DNA of 64,000 nt from Pseudomonas fluorescens (lineage in GTDB: Bacteria; Pseudomonadota; Gammaproteobacteria; Pseudomonadales; Pseudomonadaceae). Under the pieces are notes generated by a model. That model was not told the origin of the DNA and did no database searches. It was given only the letters and a program-made list of their open reading frames with translations. The translations under genes were made by a program, and so were the position numbers. Below are positions 20,667 through 31,128 of the stretch, one piece after another (position 1 is the first letter of the stretch; every line of letters begins with the position of its first letter). The stretch lies in contig NZ_CP038438.1 in assembly GCF_004683905.1 (NCBI RefSeq), positions 2,356,001-2,420,000 of the forward strand, given 5' to 3'.

Positions 20667-21992
20667 TCAGAGAATCGCCAACGGATACTCGACGATCACC
20701 CGCACTTCATCCAGGTCCGACTCGAACGCCGTGGCACGGGTGGTGGCCTGGCGCAAACGCAGCGACAGGTCTTTCATCGAACCGCTCTGCACCACGTATT
20801 TGACTTCGATGTCGCGCTCCCAGCGCTTCTGGTCGGTCAGCGGATTGCCTTCGGCATCGCGGCGCATGTACACGGCGTTGGCGTTGGAATAGTCGGCGTC
20901 GGTGCCACGTGCGTAACGGGTCATGAACGACAGACCGGGTACGCCGTAAGGGCTCATGTCGAGGTCGTAGCGCACCATCCACGAACGCTCCTTCGGTGAG
21001 TTGAAGTCGCTGTACTGGATCGAGTTGTCGAGGAAGATCGAGTCGGACTGGCGCAGGTAATCGAAGTCGTCGTTGCCGTTGTTGCGCTGATGGGAGAGGG
21101 CGACGGAATGGGCGCCGAGCTTCACGCCGACGCGGCCGCTCCAGATGTTGTTGTCGAACTGGCCAAGCAGTTGTTTGCCTTCGTCGACCGCCTTGTAATA
21201 GTTCAGGCCGCCGAACAGCGACAGGTCGTCCGCCAGCGGATAGGTCCAAGCGGTGCCGGCGTAATACTGATTCCAGGCATCCTTGAGACGACTGGAGTAC
21301 AGGCTGAAACTGAGGTTCTTGTTCAGCACGTAGTCGCCCCCGCCATAAGCGATCCACGGCGAATTGACCGGGCCGGCGTAGAACGTGGCGAAATTTTCGC
21401 GCATGTCGCTGGACACCGGTTGGCTCATCGCATGCAAACGACCGCCCTGAATCGACAGACCGTCGATGCTGGTGTTGGTCGCCGTCACACCGCGAAAGCT
21501 TTCCGGCAGCAGGCGCGAATCACCTGCGGCCACCACCGGGTTGGCCGGGAACACATCACCGACCTTGACCACGGTATCGAAGGCCCGCACTTTGGCGGCG
21601 CCACCGATCTTGGTGTATTCATCCCGCGCCTGGCCGTCACGGTTGACCGGCAGCACATCGAACGAACTGCGCCCGCCGTTGCGGCCGTCACCGGTGTCGA
21701 GTTTCAAGCCGAGCATGGCAAATGCATCCACACCGACCCCGACGGTGCCTTGGGTGAAACCGGATTCGAACTTGCTGATCACCGCATGCGCCCAGGCTTC
21801 GGAATAACCGTTGCCGGTGGGGCTGGACTGGCCGTTGCGATGATCACGATTGAAGTAGAAGTTGCGGTTGAGCACCGTCAGGCTGCTGCCTTCGACAAAG
21901 CCTTCGGGCTTGTCTTCTGCAAACACCATGGACGGCCCGGAGCCGAGCACCACCGCTAAAGCGGCCATCGACATTTTTGTATTGTTAACCAT
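20667..21992 (-). CDS. OprD-family outer-membrane porin
   Basis: Substrate-specific porin of 441 residues, likely an 18-strand barrel. A signal peptide is clear (MSMAALAVVLGSGPSMVFA, cleavage near residue 26). The mature N-terminus, GFVEGSSLTVLNRNFYFNRD, is the OprD hallmark, and the FAMLGLKLDTGDGR and GDVFPANPVVAAGDSRLLPE stretches are also family-like. The start at 21992 follows AAGGAG at 6 nt; TTG at 21995 is less likely. The last residues are VEYPLAIL, ending in Leu rather than the usual aromatic residue of barrel proteins. The substrate cannot be assigned; family members take basic amino acids, aromatic acids or other small carboxylates. Confidence 0.92.
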   Translation of the reverse strand: MVNNTKMSMAALAVVLGSGPSMVFAEDKPEGFVEGSSLTVLNRNFYFNRDHRNGQSSPTGNGYSEAWAHAVISKFESGFTQGTVGVGVDAFAMLGLKLDTGDGRNGGRSSFDVLPVNRDGQARDEYTKIGGAAKVRAFDTVVKVGDVFPANPVVAAGDSRLLPESFRGVTATNTSIDGLSIQGGRLHAMSQPVSSDMRENFATFYAGPVNSPWIAYGGGDYVLNKNLSFSLYSSRLKDAWNQYYAGTAWTYPLADDLSLFGGLNYYKAVDEGKQLLGQFDNNIWSGRVGVKLGAHSVALSHQRNNGNDDFDYLRQSDSIFLDNSIQYSDFNSPKERSWMVRYDLDMSPYGVPGLSFMTRYARGTDADYSNANAVYMRRDAEGNPLTDQKRWERDIEVKYVVQSGSMKDLSLRLRQATTRATAFESDLDEVRVIVEYPLAIL

Positions 21993-22165
21993 CAAACACT
22001 CCTTGGGTTCGGCAGAACGGGAACGTGCGTCGGCGTGGTTTTATTGTTCGGCGGGGCAGGGCCCGCCGGCATTGGTCGCCGGGTCACATCGTTGCAAGCT
22101 GCGGATAACGCCAAGGTGATGGGGGAATTACAATTTCGTCATGTGGCTGGAATCAAAACCCCGTG

Positions 22166-22480
22166 TCAGGTCAGGGCTGCGAGTTGTTCGATTGTCTGTG
22201 GAAAACGCTCGACCAGACGGATCAGGGTTGTGGCCTGAGCATTGGGCGTAGCTCGTCCTTGCTCCCAGTTCTCGAGCGTTCGCGTATTGGTGCGTAGATA
22301 CATCGCGAAAACTGACCGGGAAAGATTAAGTTGCTGACGGATGGCTATCACTTCCTCAGCAGTGATCGGCATCAGTTTTGGCAGCTGAACCTTATGGGTA
22401 CGCAAGGTGATTTTGCCTTGGCGTTCATCGGCCAGTGCTTCCAGTCCATCCATCAGTTCGGAAAAAATGTCACGTTTCAT
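22166..22480 (-). CDS. XRE-type antitoxin (HigA/NadS-like)
   Basis: Protein of 104 residues. The N-terminal part carries the linker typical of this antitoxin group (RTHKVQLPKLMPITAEEV), followed by an HTH (about 47-88: IRQQLNLSRSVFAMYLRTNTRTLENWEQG). It is downstream of, and overlaps by 11 bp, the RelE/HigB-like toxin, which is the toxin-first order of higBA. It likely neutralises the toxin and represses the promoter. Confidence 0.85.
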   Translation of the reverse strand: MKRDIFSELMDGLEALADERQGKITLRTHKVQLPKLMPITAEEVIAIRQQLNLSRSVFAMYLRTNTRTLENWEQGRATPNAQATTLIRLVERFPQTIEQLAALT

Positions 22481-22820
22481 AGTGGCTTCTCGCGTTGAGT
22501 TCTCTATCCAGTGTTTTTCTGAAAAGCTTTTTCTGGGCAGGCGTCAAATCGTCCTGCTCGTTTTTGTTGAAGACGGTAAAGAGCCAGAACTGATCGAAGC
22601 CTGGCCACCAGTAATAAATCACTCGTAATCCGCTGCGCTTGCCTTTCCCTCTTCGTTGGTCGCTGAAGCGAATTTTACGAAGCCCGCCTGTGTCCTCGAT
22701 GAGATCGCCCGCTTCCGGATTTTTCAGCAACTCCAATTGAAAGCTGCGAAACAGATCGTCATCCAGATAGTCGTCTCGGTGCTTCTGAAACACAGGCAAT
22801 TCGATAAATAGAGCATCCAT
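22470..22820 (-). CDS. RelE/HigB-like toxin
   Basis: Protein of 116 residues from the ATG at 22820 (MDALFIELPVFQKHRDDYL); an upstream ATG at 22871 would add 17 residues with no better ribosome site. Features typical of the HigB2/RelE mRNA-interferase group are DLIEDTGGLRKIRFSDQRRGKGKRSG, a basic surface, then LRVIYYWWPGFDQFWLFTVFNKNEQDDLT. Such toxins cleave mRNA on the ribosome. Overlap with the antitoxin gene suggests coupling. Confidence 0.85.
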   Translation of the reverse strand: MDALFIELPVFQKHRDDYLDDDLFRSFQLELLKNPEAGDLIEDTGGLRKIRFSDQRRGKGKRSGLRVIYYWWPGFDQFWLFTVFNKNEQDDLTPAQKKLFRKTLDRELNARSHYET

Positions 22821-23189
22821 GTTCTGTACGCTACCTACGTATAGTGTTGTCTCGATAATCGAATCGGTCAAGGCCTCCAGGCCGTCCTTTTCGTCCCTTT
22901 TTGAACGGTAGACGCCGGTCGTAAAAACACCTGTAGGACGAATCGACGAGTGTGGTGAGAACGTTCGATTGAGTAGCGAGGAGGCTTAGCAGTTGACGTG
23001 TCGGAACAATCCGCAGCACTATCGCCCCATGACTGTCCAACTTCGAATGACCAAGATGTGCTCCTCCATGACCGCTTCCGGCGGGCCATAAGGTCATACG
23101 TGTTTGTCATTTGACGTTTACCCAAAGCCCCGCCAGCAATGGACGGGGCTTTTTCATGCCCCGTCCGCACATGGCTCAAGGAGAGAGAA
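22821..23189. other. Gene-free gap with an orphan terminator
   Basis: The 5' side holds the toxin promoter region, with palindrome TCGATTATCGA near 22852-22862. A strong plus-strand terminator lies at 23124-23155. No convincing reading frame, known RNA or transposon remnant was recognised between 22900 and 23120. Confidence 0.4.
23124..23155 (+). terminator. Orphan plus-strand terminator
   Basis: AAAGCCCCG-N10-CGGGGCTTTTT hairpin, 35 bp before the GNAT start codon. No plus-strand gene precedes it, so it either ends an unrecognised small transcript or attenuates the GNAT gene. Confidence 0.75.
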
Positions 23190-23654
23190 ATGTTCGACAT
23201 CAGAAGAGCTACCCCGGACGATGCGCAGATCGCGTTCGACATTCGGCGACTGGCCATCCGGCACCAATGCATCGGTGCCTACAGCCAGCAGCAAATGCTC
23301 GACTGGACCAAAGGAGCGGCCGAAGACGGCTACGACACGCTCATGGCAAAGCATTTCTATCTGGTCTGCACTGAGGGTGAACCTGTAGCAACTGGAATGC
23401 TTGATCTGGAGCAGCATGAAATCGGCGCAATCTTCATCCGCCCGGATTTCATGCAGCGTGGGCTGGGCAAGCGTGTTCTGTTCTTTCTCGAAGATCTGGC
23501 GCGGGAGCTGGGGCTGGCAGAGGTGTGTCTGGACGCGACATTGAACGCTGTCGATTTTTACCGGCGCTGCGGTTACATCGGGGAGGGGAGTGCAATTTAT
23601 CAATCGCCTTCTGGTCTGCAACTGGCCTGCGTGCCAATGGTGAAGAAACTGTGA
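23190..23654 (+). CDS. GNAT family N-acetyltransferase
   Basis: Protein of 154 residues starting behind AAGGAGAGAGAA. The GNAT core is visible: MFDIRRATPDDAQIAFDIRR (strand 1/helix 1), GAIFIRPDFMQRGLGKRVL with the acetyl-CoA loop QRGLGK (about 92-97), and LDATLNAVDFYRRCGY (motif B, about 112-127). The substrate is not predictable. It is a solitary gene between a terminator and an inverted repeat, without a visible antitoxin, so a metabolic or detoxifying role is more likely than toxicity. Confidence 0.85.
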   Translation: MFDIRRATPDDAQIAFDIRRLAIRHQCIGAYSQQQMLDWTKGAAEDGYDTLMAKHFYLVCTEGEPVATGMLDLEQHEIGAIFIRPDFMQRGLGKRVLFFLEDLARELGLAEVCLDATLNAVDFYRRCGYIGEGSAIYQSPSGLQLACVPMVKKL

Positions 23655-23658
23655 TGCC

Positions 23659-23768
23659 ATTGTGGCGAGGGAGCTTGCTCCCGCTGGACTGCGTAGCAGT
23701 CCCCGCTTCTCAGCTGAACAGCGGGGCCGCTTCGCGTCCCAGCGGGAGCAAGCTCCCTCGCCACAGGT
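23659..23768. repeat. Inverted repeat of the GTGGCGAGGGAGCTTGCTCC family
   Basis: GTGGCGAGGGAGCTTGCTCC at about 23662 and its inverse ending CCCTCGCCAC (23763), about 75 bp apart, with an inner hairpin around GCGGGGCCGCTTCGC. It is a third REP-like family in this window. Confidence 0.85.
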
Positions 23769-23797
23769 TATTTGTTGCTGCATAGAATCCGTAAAAC

Positions 23798-23824
23798 AAA
23801 AACGGCACCCGAAGGTGCCGTTTC
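23798..23824 (-). terminator. Terminator of the nuo operon
   Basis: AAACGGCACC-TTCG-GGTGCCGTTTTT on the minus strand, 22 bp after nuoN. Confidence 0.9.
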
Positions 23825-23845
23825 CGTTTCCAGCCAGTCGAGCAA

Positions 23846-25309
23846 TCAGCCCGCCAGACCCGCCTGCTGAACCAGGGTCAGCAATGGCTGCGGGTACACA
23901 CCGAGGAAGAACGCGACCAGGGCGATGGCCAGCAACATCACGCCGCCTGCCTTCTGTTCCCAGTGCAGTTGGGCGTCGTGGCGGCGCAGGTTCGGTTCGA
24001 TCAGGTACAGGGTGACCATCACGCGCAGGTAGTAGAACACGCCGATGGCGCTGCCCAGTACCAGCGAACCGACCAGCCACCATTGGTGCGACTCGACACC
24101 GGTGGCGATGATGTAGAACTTGCCGATGAAGCCAGCGGTCAGCGGAATACCGGCCAGGGACAGCATCATCACGGTCAGCACGGCGGTCAGGTACGGACGG
24201 CGCCAGAACAGGCCGCGGTACTCGTACAGCGCGTCGGCGTCACGGCCGTTGTACGGCGAGGACATCAGAGTGATCACGCCGAACGCGCCGAGGCTGGTGA
24301 TCACATAAGTAACCAGGTACACGCCGATGGCTTCCACCGCCAGACCCTTGCTCGCCACCAGGGCAATCAGCAGGTAGCCGAAGTGCGCGATGGACGAGTA
24401 ACCGAGCAGACGCTTGAGGTTGCTCTGGGTCAGGGCCAGCAGGTTACCGAACAGGATCGAGGCGACGGCGATCACGCTCAGTACGTCGCTCAGCACGCCA
24501 CTGCTCGCGGCAGGGGAGATCTGGAACAGACGCACCATCACCGCGAATACGGCAACCTTCGACGCCGTGGCGAGGAACGCGGCGACCGGCGCCGGAGCAC
24601 CTTCGTACACGTCCGGCGTCCACAGGTGGAACGGTACCAGCGACAGCTTGAATGCCAGACCGATCAGCATCATGCCCAGACCCAACTGCGCCAGCGAGCT
24701 CGGCAGGTTGGTGGTAGCCAGCGCCTGACCGATACCGTTGAAGCTCAGGGTGCCGGCGTCAGCGTAGAGCAGGGCCATACCGAACAACAGGAACGCGGAA
24801 CCGGCCGCCGACAGCACCATGTACTTGATACCGGCTTCCAGCGAACGCTTGTTGAAGAAGGCGTAAGCCACCAGACCGTAGACCGGCACCGACAGCAGTT
24901 CCAGACCGATGAACAGGCCGGCCAGGTGCTGCGCGCTGACCAGAACCAGACCACCGGCGGCGGCCATCAGGATCAGCAGGTACAGTTCTTCACGGTTGCC
25001 CGGGTAACCCGAACCGCCATCGCCGAGGTAGGCGTGGGCGAGGGTCACACAGGCGAGGGTGGCGACCAGGATCAGCGCCATGTACAGGCAGGCGAAGGTG
25101 TCGACTTGCAGCAAAGGAGTCACAGCCAGAGGCGCGACTTTCAGGGCTGGCAGGATCGACAGCAGGGCCAGGTTCAGACCGGCGACCGAGATCAGGAAGG
25201 TCTGCGAGTGGTTGCGGCGCCAGGCGATTGCCAGCATCACCACGATAATGGTGAGGCTGGTGATCAACAGTGGCGCTAGCGCAATAAAGTGTTGAATCGT
25301 GAATTCCAT
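23846..25309 (-). CDS. nuoN: NADH-quinone oxidoreductase subunit N
   Basis: Antiporter-like membrane subunit of complex I, 487 residues from ATG 25309 ([15 protein letters not shown]); the longer open frame upstream is not needed. About 14 hydrophobic helices; the proton-path helix patterns typical of Mrp-type antiporter folds are seen ([34 protein letters not shown]). It is the last gene of the nuoA-N operon, 7 bp after nuoM, and is followed by a strong terminator. Confidence 0.97.
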   Translation of the reverse strand: MEFTIQHFIALAPLLITSLTIIVVMLAIAWRRNHSQTFLISVAGLNLALLSILPALKVAPLAVTPLLQVDTFACLYMALILVATLACVTLAHAYLGDGGSGYPGNREELYLLILMAAAGGLVLVSAQHLAGLFIGLELLSVPVYGLVAYAFFNKRSLEAGIKYMVLSAAGSAFLLFGMALLYADAGTLSFNGIGQALATTNLPSSLAQLGLGMMLIGLAFKLSLVPFHLWTPDVYEGAPAPVAAFLATASKVAVFAVMVRLFQISPAASSGVLSDVLSVIAVASILFGNLLALTQSNLKRLLGYSSIAHFGYLLIALVASKGLAVEAIGVYLVTYVITSLGAFGVITLMSSPYNGRDADALYEYRGLFWRRPYLTAVLTVMMLSLAGIPLTAGFIGKFYIIATGVESHQWWLVGSLVLGSAIGVFYYLRVMVTLYLIEPNLRRHDAQLHWEQKAGGVMLLAIALVAFFLGVYPQPLLTLVQQAGLAG

Positions 25310-25316
25310 AGCGCTC

Positions 25317-26849
25317 TTACCGGGCCGAAGCGAGTTGAGTGAAGGCGGTGCCGAGCCACTGCTGCACGCCATGCATCGTGGCGGCGGAAGTGTCGAGGAA
25401 CGGTTGCGGGTAGACGCCGAGGTAAATCAGCAGCACCGCTAGGCCCAGCACCATGATCAGTTCGCGACCGTCCATGCCGTGCAGGATCGAATCCGATTTC
25501 GACGGACCGAAGTAGGCACGGTGAATCATGATCAGCGAGTAGACCGAACCGAACACCAGACCGGAAGTGGCAATCGCGGTGATCCATGGCGCACTGGCGA
25601 ACGTACCGATCAGGATCAGGAACTCGCCGACGAAGTTACCGGTACCCGGCAGACCCAGCGAAGCGGCGGCGAAGAACAGGCTGATCGCCGGCAGGTACGC
25701 GATACGCGACCACAGACCGCCCATCTCACGCATGTCACGAGTGTGCAGACGCTCGTACAACTGACCGCTGAGGATAAACAGTGCTGCGGCCGACAGACCG
25801 TGCGCCAGCATCTGGATCACTGCACCTTGCAGTGCCAGTTGGCTGCCGGAGTAGATGCCGATCAGTACGAAGCCCATGTGGGAAACGGACGAGAAGGCGA
25901 TCAGACGCTTGATGTCGGTTTGCGCGAACGCGAGGAACGCACCGTAGAAGATCCCGATCAGACCGAGGGTCATGGCGATCGGCGCGAACTCGGCCGAAGC
26001 ATTCGGGAACAGCGGCAGGGCGAAACGCAGCAGACCGTAGGCCGCGGTTTTCAGCAGGATACCGGCGAGGTCGACGGAACCGGCAGTTGGCGCCTGGGCG
26101 TGCGCGTCAGGCAACCACGAGTGGAACGGTACGACTGGCAGCTTGACCGCGAAGGCGATGAAGAAGCCGAGCATCAGGATGTACTCGGTGGTCATCGACA
26201 TCTTGGTCTTCAACAGGTCGGCGTAGTTGAAGGTAATCACGCCAGTGTTGTTGAAGTTGACCAGCACCAGACCGAGGATCGCCACCAGCATGATCAGGCC
26301 GGAAGCCTGAGTGAAGATGAAGAACTTGGTTGCTGCGTAGATCCGGGTTTTCTTGCCGTCCGAAGAACTGTGACCCCAGAGCGCGATGAGGAAGTACATC
26401 GGCACCAGCATCATTTCCCAGAAGAAGAAGAACATGAACAGGTCGAGGGCGAGGAACACGCCGACCACGCCGCCCAGGATCCACATCAGGTTCAGGTGGA
26501 AGAAGCCAACGTGACGTTGAATCTCTTTCCACGAGCAGAGTACCGAGAGGATACCCAGCAGACCGGTCAGCAGGATCATCAACAGCGACAGACCGTCGAG
26601 GGCCAGGTGCACGTTGATGCCGAAGCGCTGGATCCAGACGTGCTTGAACTCGAGCGCCCAGGTCGGATCGGCGCCAGGCGCCGGCGCAAATGAATAGTCA
26701 CCGTGGGCCCACAGCCAGAGGCCGAGGGCGAGTTCCAGGGTCATGGTCAACAGCGCAATCCAGCGGGGGAGGGTAGCGCCGAAGCGCTCACCCATCCAGC
26801 ACAGCAGGCCGCCGATGAAGGGGATCAGGATTAGCCAAGGCAGAATCAT
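25317..26849 (-). CDS. nuoM: NADH-quinone oxidoreductase subunit M
   Basis: Antiporter-like membrane subunit, 510 residues. Conserved proton-channel segments include [20 protein letters not shown] (with the helix-5 glutamate) and [20 protein letters not shown] (helix 7 lysine and loop). NuoM forms the second proton pump module of the membrane arm. It lies 39 bp after nuoL and 7 bp before nuoN. Confidence 0.97.
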   Translation of the reverse strand: MILPWLILIPFIGGLLCWMGERFGATLPRWIALLTMTLELALGLWLWAHGDYSFAPAPGADPTWALEFKHVWIQRFGINVHLALDGLSLLMILLTGLLGILSVLCSWKEIQRHVGFFHLNLMWILGGVVGVFLALDLFMFFFFWEMMLVPMYFLIALWGHSSSDGKKTRIYAATKFFIFTQASGLIMLVAILGLVLVNFNNTGVITFNYADLLKTKMSMTTEYILMLGFFIAFAVKLPVVPFHSWLPDAHAQAPTAGSVDLAGILLKTAAYGLLRFALPLFPNASAEFAPIAMTLGLIGIFYGAFLAFAQTDIKRLIAFSSVSHMGFVLIGIYSGSQLALQGAVIQMLAHGLSAAALFILSGQLYERLHTRDMREMGGLWSRIAYLPAISLFFAAASLGLPGTGNFVGEFLILIGTFASAPWITAIATSGLVFGSVYSLIMIHRAYFGPSKSDSILHGMDGRELIMVLGLAVLLIYLGVYPQPFLDTSAATMHGVQQWLGTAFTQLASAR

Positions 26850-26888
26850 GACGGGCTCGTTTCCTTTCGCAAATTCGCAAGGTTCATA

Positions 26889-28742
26889 TCAGACCGCTAC
26901 CAGCACGATGGCGCCGATTACCAGCACGGCACCAGCAGCCATCGAGGCGGCATACCAACGCAGTTGACCGGTCTCGGTGCGGCTCAGGGCGGTGTGACCG
27001 CCTTTGGCCATACGCGGGATCAGACCGATGGTCTGGTCGAGCGGGTCTCTGCGTAGTACATGGCTGATCGCAAGGTACGGCTTGACGAACAGTTTGTCGT
27101 AGATCCAGTCGAAGCCCCAGGCAGCGAACCACCAGGCCGAAAGGAAACGGCCGACGCCGCTGTTGGCGATCGCGGTCACGAAGCGACGCTTGCCGAGGAA
27201 CAGCAGGGCCGCCAGCAGGATACCGGCCAGAGCAATGGCGCCCGAGGCGATTTCCAGACTGTGCTTGGCTTCGCCACCGGCATGGCCAACGCTTTCAGGC
27301 AGTACGCCGTGCAGCGGCGGAACGATCATGGCGCCGACGAAGGTCGACAGCACGATCAGCACCGACAGTGGCAGCCAGTGAGCAATGCCGTGACCGGCGT
27401 GGGCTTCGGTCTTGGCTTCACCGTGGAACGTGATGAAGATCAGGCGGAAGGTGTACAGCGAAGTCATGAACGCGCCGACCAGACCTGCGTAAAGCAGACC
27501 GTGGTTGCCGCTGGCGAACGCTTCCCAAAGGATTTCGTCCTTGGAGTAGAAGCCTGCGGTGACCAGTGGCAGGGCGGCCAGTGCAGCACCACCGACGATG
27601 AAGCTGGCGTAGGCCAGTGGCAGCTTTTTCCACAGACCGCCCATCTTGAAGATGTTCTGCTCGTGGTGGCAGGCAACGATCACCGCACCGGAAGCAAGGA
27701 ACAGCAGGGCCTTGAAGAAGGCGTGGGTCATCAGGTGGAAAATCGCGCCATCCCAGGCACCAACGCCCAGCGCCAGGAACATGTAGCCGATCTGGCTCAT
27801 GGTCGAGTAGGCGAGGATACGTTTGATGTCGGTCTGTACCAGTGCGGCGAAACCGGCCAGTACCAGAGTCACACCACCAACGATGCCGACCAGGTGCAGG
27901 ATTTCCGGCGCCAGGGTGAACAGACCGTGGGTACGGGCGATCAGGTAGACACCGGCGGTCACCATGGTTGCAGCGTGGATCAGTGCCGACACCGGGGTCG
28001 GACCGGCCATCGCGTCCGCGAGCCAGGTTTGCAGTGGCAGTTGCGCCGACTTACCGACCGCACCACCCAGCAGCATCAGGGTCGCCAGGGTGATCCAGAA
28101 GTCGCCGACCTGGAATTTCTGCGGTGCCAGCACCAGCAGTTCCTGGATGTTCAGCGTGCCCACTTGCTGGAACAGGATGAACAGGCCGATGGCCATGAAC
28201 ACGTCGCCGATCCGGGTCACGATGAAAGCCTTGAGTGCGGCGTTACCGTTGTTGCGGTTGCTGTAGTAGAAACCGATCAACAGGTACGAGCACAGACCCA
28301 CGCCCTCCCAGCCGAAGTACAGGAACAACAGGTTATCGCCGAGGACCAGGAACAGCATGCTGGCGATAAACAGGTTGGTGTACGAGAAGAAGCGCGAGTA
28401 GCCCGCTTCGCCGCGCATGTACCAGGACGCGAACAGGTGGATCAGGAAACCCACGCCCACCACCACGCCGAGCATGGTGATCGACAGGCCATCGATGTAG
28501 AGGGCGAAGTCAGGCTTGAATCCTTCGACCGCCATCCACTTCCACAGCACCAGGGTGTAGTGACCACCTTCGGGCGGCGCGACGTTGAATTGCCAGATGA
28601 CGTAGGCGGCGACAATCGCCGACAAGCCAATGGAGCCCACGCCGATCAGCGCCGAGAGGTTTTCCGACCAGCGTCCACGGGAGAACGACAGCAGCAGGAA
28701 ACCGATCAGAGGGAATACAAAAGTCAGAAAGATTAGGTTCAT
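26889..28742 (-). CDS. nuoL: NADH-quinone oxidoreductase subunit L
   Basis: Largest antiporter-like subunit, 617 residues, at the distal end of the membrane arm. Visible are [19 protein letters not shown] (helix 5), [20 protein letters not shown] (helix 7) and [20 protein letters not shown], plus the C-terminal long lateral helix region and final anchor helix. It overlaps the end of nuoK by 4 bp. Confidence 0.97.
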   Translation of the reverse strand: MNLIFLTFVFPLIGFLLLSFSRGRWSENLSALIGVGSIGLSAIVAAYVIWQFNVAPPEGGHYTLVLWKWMAVEGFKPDFALYIDGLSITMLGVVVGVGFLIHLFASWYMRGEAGYSRFFSYTNLFIASMLFLVLGDNLLFLYFGWEGVGLCSYLLIGFYYSNRNNGNAALKAFIVTRIGDVFMAIGLFILFQQVGTLNIQELLVLAPQKFQVGDFWITLATLMLLGGAVGKSAQLPLQTWLADAMAGPTPVSALIHAATMVTAGVYLIARTHGLFTLAPEILHLVGIVGGVTLVLAGFAALVQTDIKRILAYSTMSQIGYMFLALGVGAWDGAIFHLMTHAFFKALLFLASGAVIVACHHEQNIFKMGGLWKKLPLAYASFIVGGAALAALPLVTAGFYSKDEILWEAFASGNHGLLYAGLVGAFMTSLYTFRLIFITFHGEAKTEAHAGHGIAHWLPLSVLIVLSTFVGAMIVPPLHGVLPESVGHAGGEAKHSLEIASGAIALAGILLAALLFLGKRRFVTAIANSGVGRFLSAWWFAAWGFDWIYDKLFVKPYLAISHVLRRDPLDQTIGLIPRMAKGGHTALSRTETGQLRWYAASMAAGAVLVIGAIVLVAV

Positions 28743-29047
28743 CCGCGCATCTCACTGGCAGCGTCGATATCGAGCGTGTGGAAGCGGCGATACAGTTGCA
28801 GCAGGATCGCCAGGCCAATACTGGCCTCGGCGGCTGCCAGGCTGATCACCAGGATGAACATGATCTGTCCATCCGGTTGGCCCCAACGGGCGCCTGCAAC
28901 GATGAAGGCCAGGGCAGAGGCGTTCATCATCACTTCCAGACTCATCAACACGAACAAAATGTTGCGGCGGACCATCAGGCCGACCAGACCAAGGCAGAAC
29001 AGGATGCCGGCAACGGCCAATCCATGTTCGAGAGGGATAGCAGGCAT
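28739..29047 (-). CDS. nuoK: NADH-quinone oxidoreductase subunit K
   Basis: Small membrane subunit of 102 residues ([20 protein letters not shown]) with three helices. Conserved glutamates lie in [11 protein letters not shown] (about residue 36) and [12 protein letters not shown] (about 72), part of the fourth proton path. Gap to nuoJ is 3 bp. Confidence 0.97.
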   Translation of the reverse strand: MPAIPLEHGLAVAGILFCLGLVGLMVRRNILFVLMSLEVMMNASALAFIVAGARWGQPDGQIMFILVISLAAAEASIGLAILLQLYRRFHTLDIDAASEMRG

Positions 29048-29050
29048 GTC

Positions 29051-29551
29051 TTACTCCTTCGCCTCGTTACGGCCCAAATGGAACGCCGTGACGGCTGCAG
29101 CGAGCAGCAGCATCGAGGCGAGTTCGACCACCAGCAGATACGGACCGAACAGGCTGACGCCCACGGCTTTTGCATCGACGGTGGTGTGGCCGATGGCCTG
29201 GCCGCTCTGGTGAGCGAACAGCACATACAGCAGTTCGGCCAGCAGCAGGGCGGCGAGAATCACCGGCCCTGCCCAGATGCCGGGCTTGAGCCAGGTGCGT
29301 TCCTGCTGAACCGAGGCCGGGCCCAGATTCAGCATCATCACCACGAACACGAACAGCACCATGATGGCGCCGGCGTAGGCGATCACTTCCAGCACGCCGG
29401 CGAACGGTGCGCCGAGGGCGAAGAAGGTCATGGCCACGGCGATCAACGAGATGATCAGGTAGAGCAGGGCGTGCACAGGGTTGGTGTTGGTGACCACACG
29501 AAGCGTGGACACCACCGCGATACCCGATGCGAAATAGAAAGCGAATTCCAT
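29051..29551 (-). CDS. nuoJ: NADH-quinone oxidoreductase subunit J
   Basis: Membrane subunit of 166 residues with five hydrophobic helices. The conserved helix-3 region reads GVLEVIAYAGAIMVLFVFVV (about 60-80), whose pi-bulge helps couple quinone reduction to proton movement. It lies between nuoI and nuoK. Confidence 0.97.
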   Translation of the reverse strand: MEFAFYFASGIAVVSTLRVVTNTNPVHALLYLIISLIAVAMTFFALGAPFAGVLEVIAYAGAIMVLFVFVVMMLNLGPASVQQERTWLKPGIWAGPVILAALLLAELLYVLFAHQSGQAIGHTTVDAKAVGVSLFGPYLLVVELASMLLLAAAVTAFHLGRNEAKE

Positions 29552-29560
29552 CGTTCTTCC

Positions 29561-30109
29561 TTAAGGCAGCAAGCTCTTCACGTTGATCGGTTCGGCTTCG
29601 TTCTGCGCAGAGCCTTTCGGCTTGCCAGCGATTGCCATACCTGCAACACGATAGAAGTTGTAATCAGGGTTTTTGCCGGGGCCGGAGATCAAAAGATCTT
29701 CTTTCTCGTACACCAGGTCCTGACGTTTGAACTCGGCCATCTCGAAATCCGGGGTCAACTGGATTGCGGTGGTCGGACAGGCTTCCTCGCAGAGACCGCA
29801 GAAAATGCAGCGCGAAAAGTTGATACGGAAGAAGTCCGGGTACCAGCGACCGTCTTCGGTTTCAGCTTTCTGCAGCGAGATGCAACCTACCGGGCAAGCC
29901 ACGGCGCACAGGTTGCAGGCTACGCAACGCTCTTCGCCATCGGGGTCACGGGTCAGGACGATGCGACCACGGTAGCGTGGCGGCAGGTAGACCGGCTCTT
30001 CCGGGTATTGCAAGGTGTCGCGCTTGCGGAAGCCATGGCCGAAGACCATGACCAGGCTGCGCAACTGGGTACCGGTACCCTTAACGATGTCGCCAATATA
30101 TTTGAACAT
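29561..30109 (-). CDS. nuoI: NADH-quinone oxidoreductase subunit I
   Basis: Ferredoxin-like peripheral subunit of 182 residues that carries two [4Fe-4S] clusters (N6a, N6b) passing electrons to NuoB. The ligand sets are C62VACNLC68AVAC72 with C76 nearby and C101[10 protein letters not shown]111. It precedes nuoJ by 9 bp. Confidence 0.97.
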   Translation of the reverse strand: MFKYIGDIVKGTGTQLRSLVMVFGHGFRKRDTLQYPEEPVYLPPRYRGRIVLTRDPDGEERCVACNLCAVACPVGCISLQKAETEDGRWYPDFFRINFSRCIFCGLCEEACPTTAIQLTPDFEMAEFKRQDLVYEKEDLLISGPGKNPDYNFYRVAGMAIAGKPKGSAQNEAEPINVKSLLP

Positions 30110-30120
30110 GGGTCAAATCC

Positions 30121-31128
30121 TCACTGAACCGCAACCGCAGGTGTGTTCCACAACACAACCGCAGCGGTTATCAGCAAATTGATCAGGGTCAGTGGCAGGC
30201 AGAATTTCCAGCTGAAATCCATCACCTGGTCATAACGCGGACGCGGGATGGAAGCGCGCAGCAGGATGAACAGCATGATGAAGAACGCGGTCTTCAGTGC
30301 GAACCAGACGAAGGACAGTTGCGGCAGGATGCCGAACGGACCGTGCCAGCCACCGAAGAACAGGGTGACCAGCAGCGCCGAGATCAGGATGATGCCGATG
30401 TATTCACCGACGAAGAACATGCCCCATTTCATACCGGCGTATTCAATGTGGTAACCGTCTGCCAGTTCCTGTTCCGCTTCCGGCTGGTCGAACGGGTGAC
30501 GGTGAGTCACGGCCACGCCAGCGATGAAGAAAGTACAGAAGCCGAAAAACTGCGGAATGATGAACCACAGGTTCTGCGCCTGGTACTCGACGATGTCGCG
30601 CATGTTGAACGAGCCGACCTGCACCACGATGCCCATCAGGGACAGGCCCATGAACACTTCGTAGGACACGGTCTGCGCCGAAGCACGCAAGCTGCCGAGC
30701 AGGGCGAACTTGTTGTTGCTCGACCAGCCGGCGAACAGCACCGCGTAGACCGACAGACCAGCCATGGCGAAGAAGAACAGCAGGCCGATGTTCAGATCCG
30801 CGACGCCCCAAGTCGGGGTGATCGGGATGATCGCGAACGCGATCAGCAGGGCGGACATGGCGACCACCGGTGCCAGGGTGAAGATCACCTTGTCGGCAAA
30901 CGGCGGGGTCCAGTCTTCCTTGAAGAACATCTTCAGCATGTCGGCGGCGATCTGGAACATGCCGAACGGGCCAACGCGGTTCGGACCGTAACGGTCCTGC
31001 CACCAGCCCAGCAGGCGACGTTCGACAAAGCTGAGCAACGCGCCCGCGACCACAACGGCCAGCAGAATCACGATGGCTTTGATGACCGTCAGGATCACAT
31101 CGATCACTTCAGGGGTGAACCAGGTCAT
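30121..31128 (-). CDS. nuoH: NADH-quinone oxidoreductase subunit H
   Basis: Membrane subunit of 335 residues that forms much of the quinone chamber. Eight helices are expected; conserved stretches include [20 protein letters not shown] (about 33-52) and [20 protein letters not shown] (about 208-227). Overlaps the nuoG stop by 4 bp. Confidence 0.97.
   Translation of the reverse strand: MTWFTPEVIDVILTVIKAIVILLAVVVAGALLSFVERRLLGWWQDRYGPNRVGPFGMFQIAADMLKMFFKEDWTPPFADKVIFTLAPVVAMSALLIAFAIIPITPTWGVADLNIGLLFFFAMAGLSVYAVLFAGWSSNNKFALLGSLRASAQTVSYEVFMGLSLMGIVVQVGSFNMRDIVEYQAQNLWFIIPQFFGFCTFFIAGVAVTHRHPFDQPEAEQELADGYHIEYAGMKWGMFFVGEYIGIILISALLVTLFFGGWHGPFGILPQLSFVWFALKTAFFIMLFILLRASIPRPRYDQVMDFSWKFCLPLTLINLLITAAVVLWNTPAVAVQ

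Noticed and set aside
22872..23097. Minus-strand ORF of 88 codons upstream of the HigB-like gene
   Set aside because: No recognisable domain, overlaps the likely toxin promoter and has no ribosome site.
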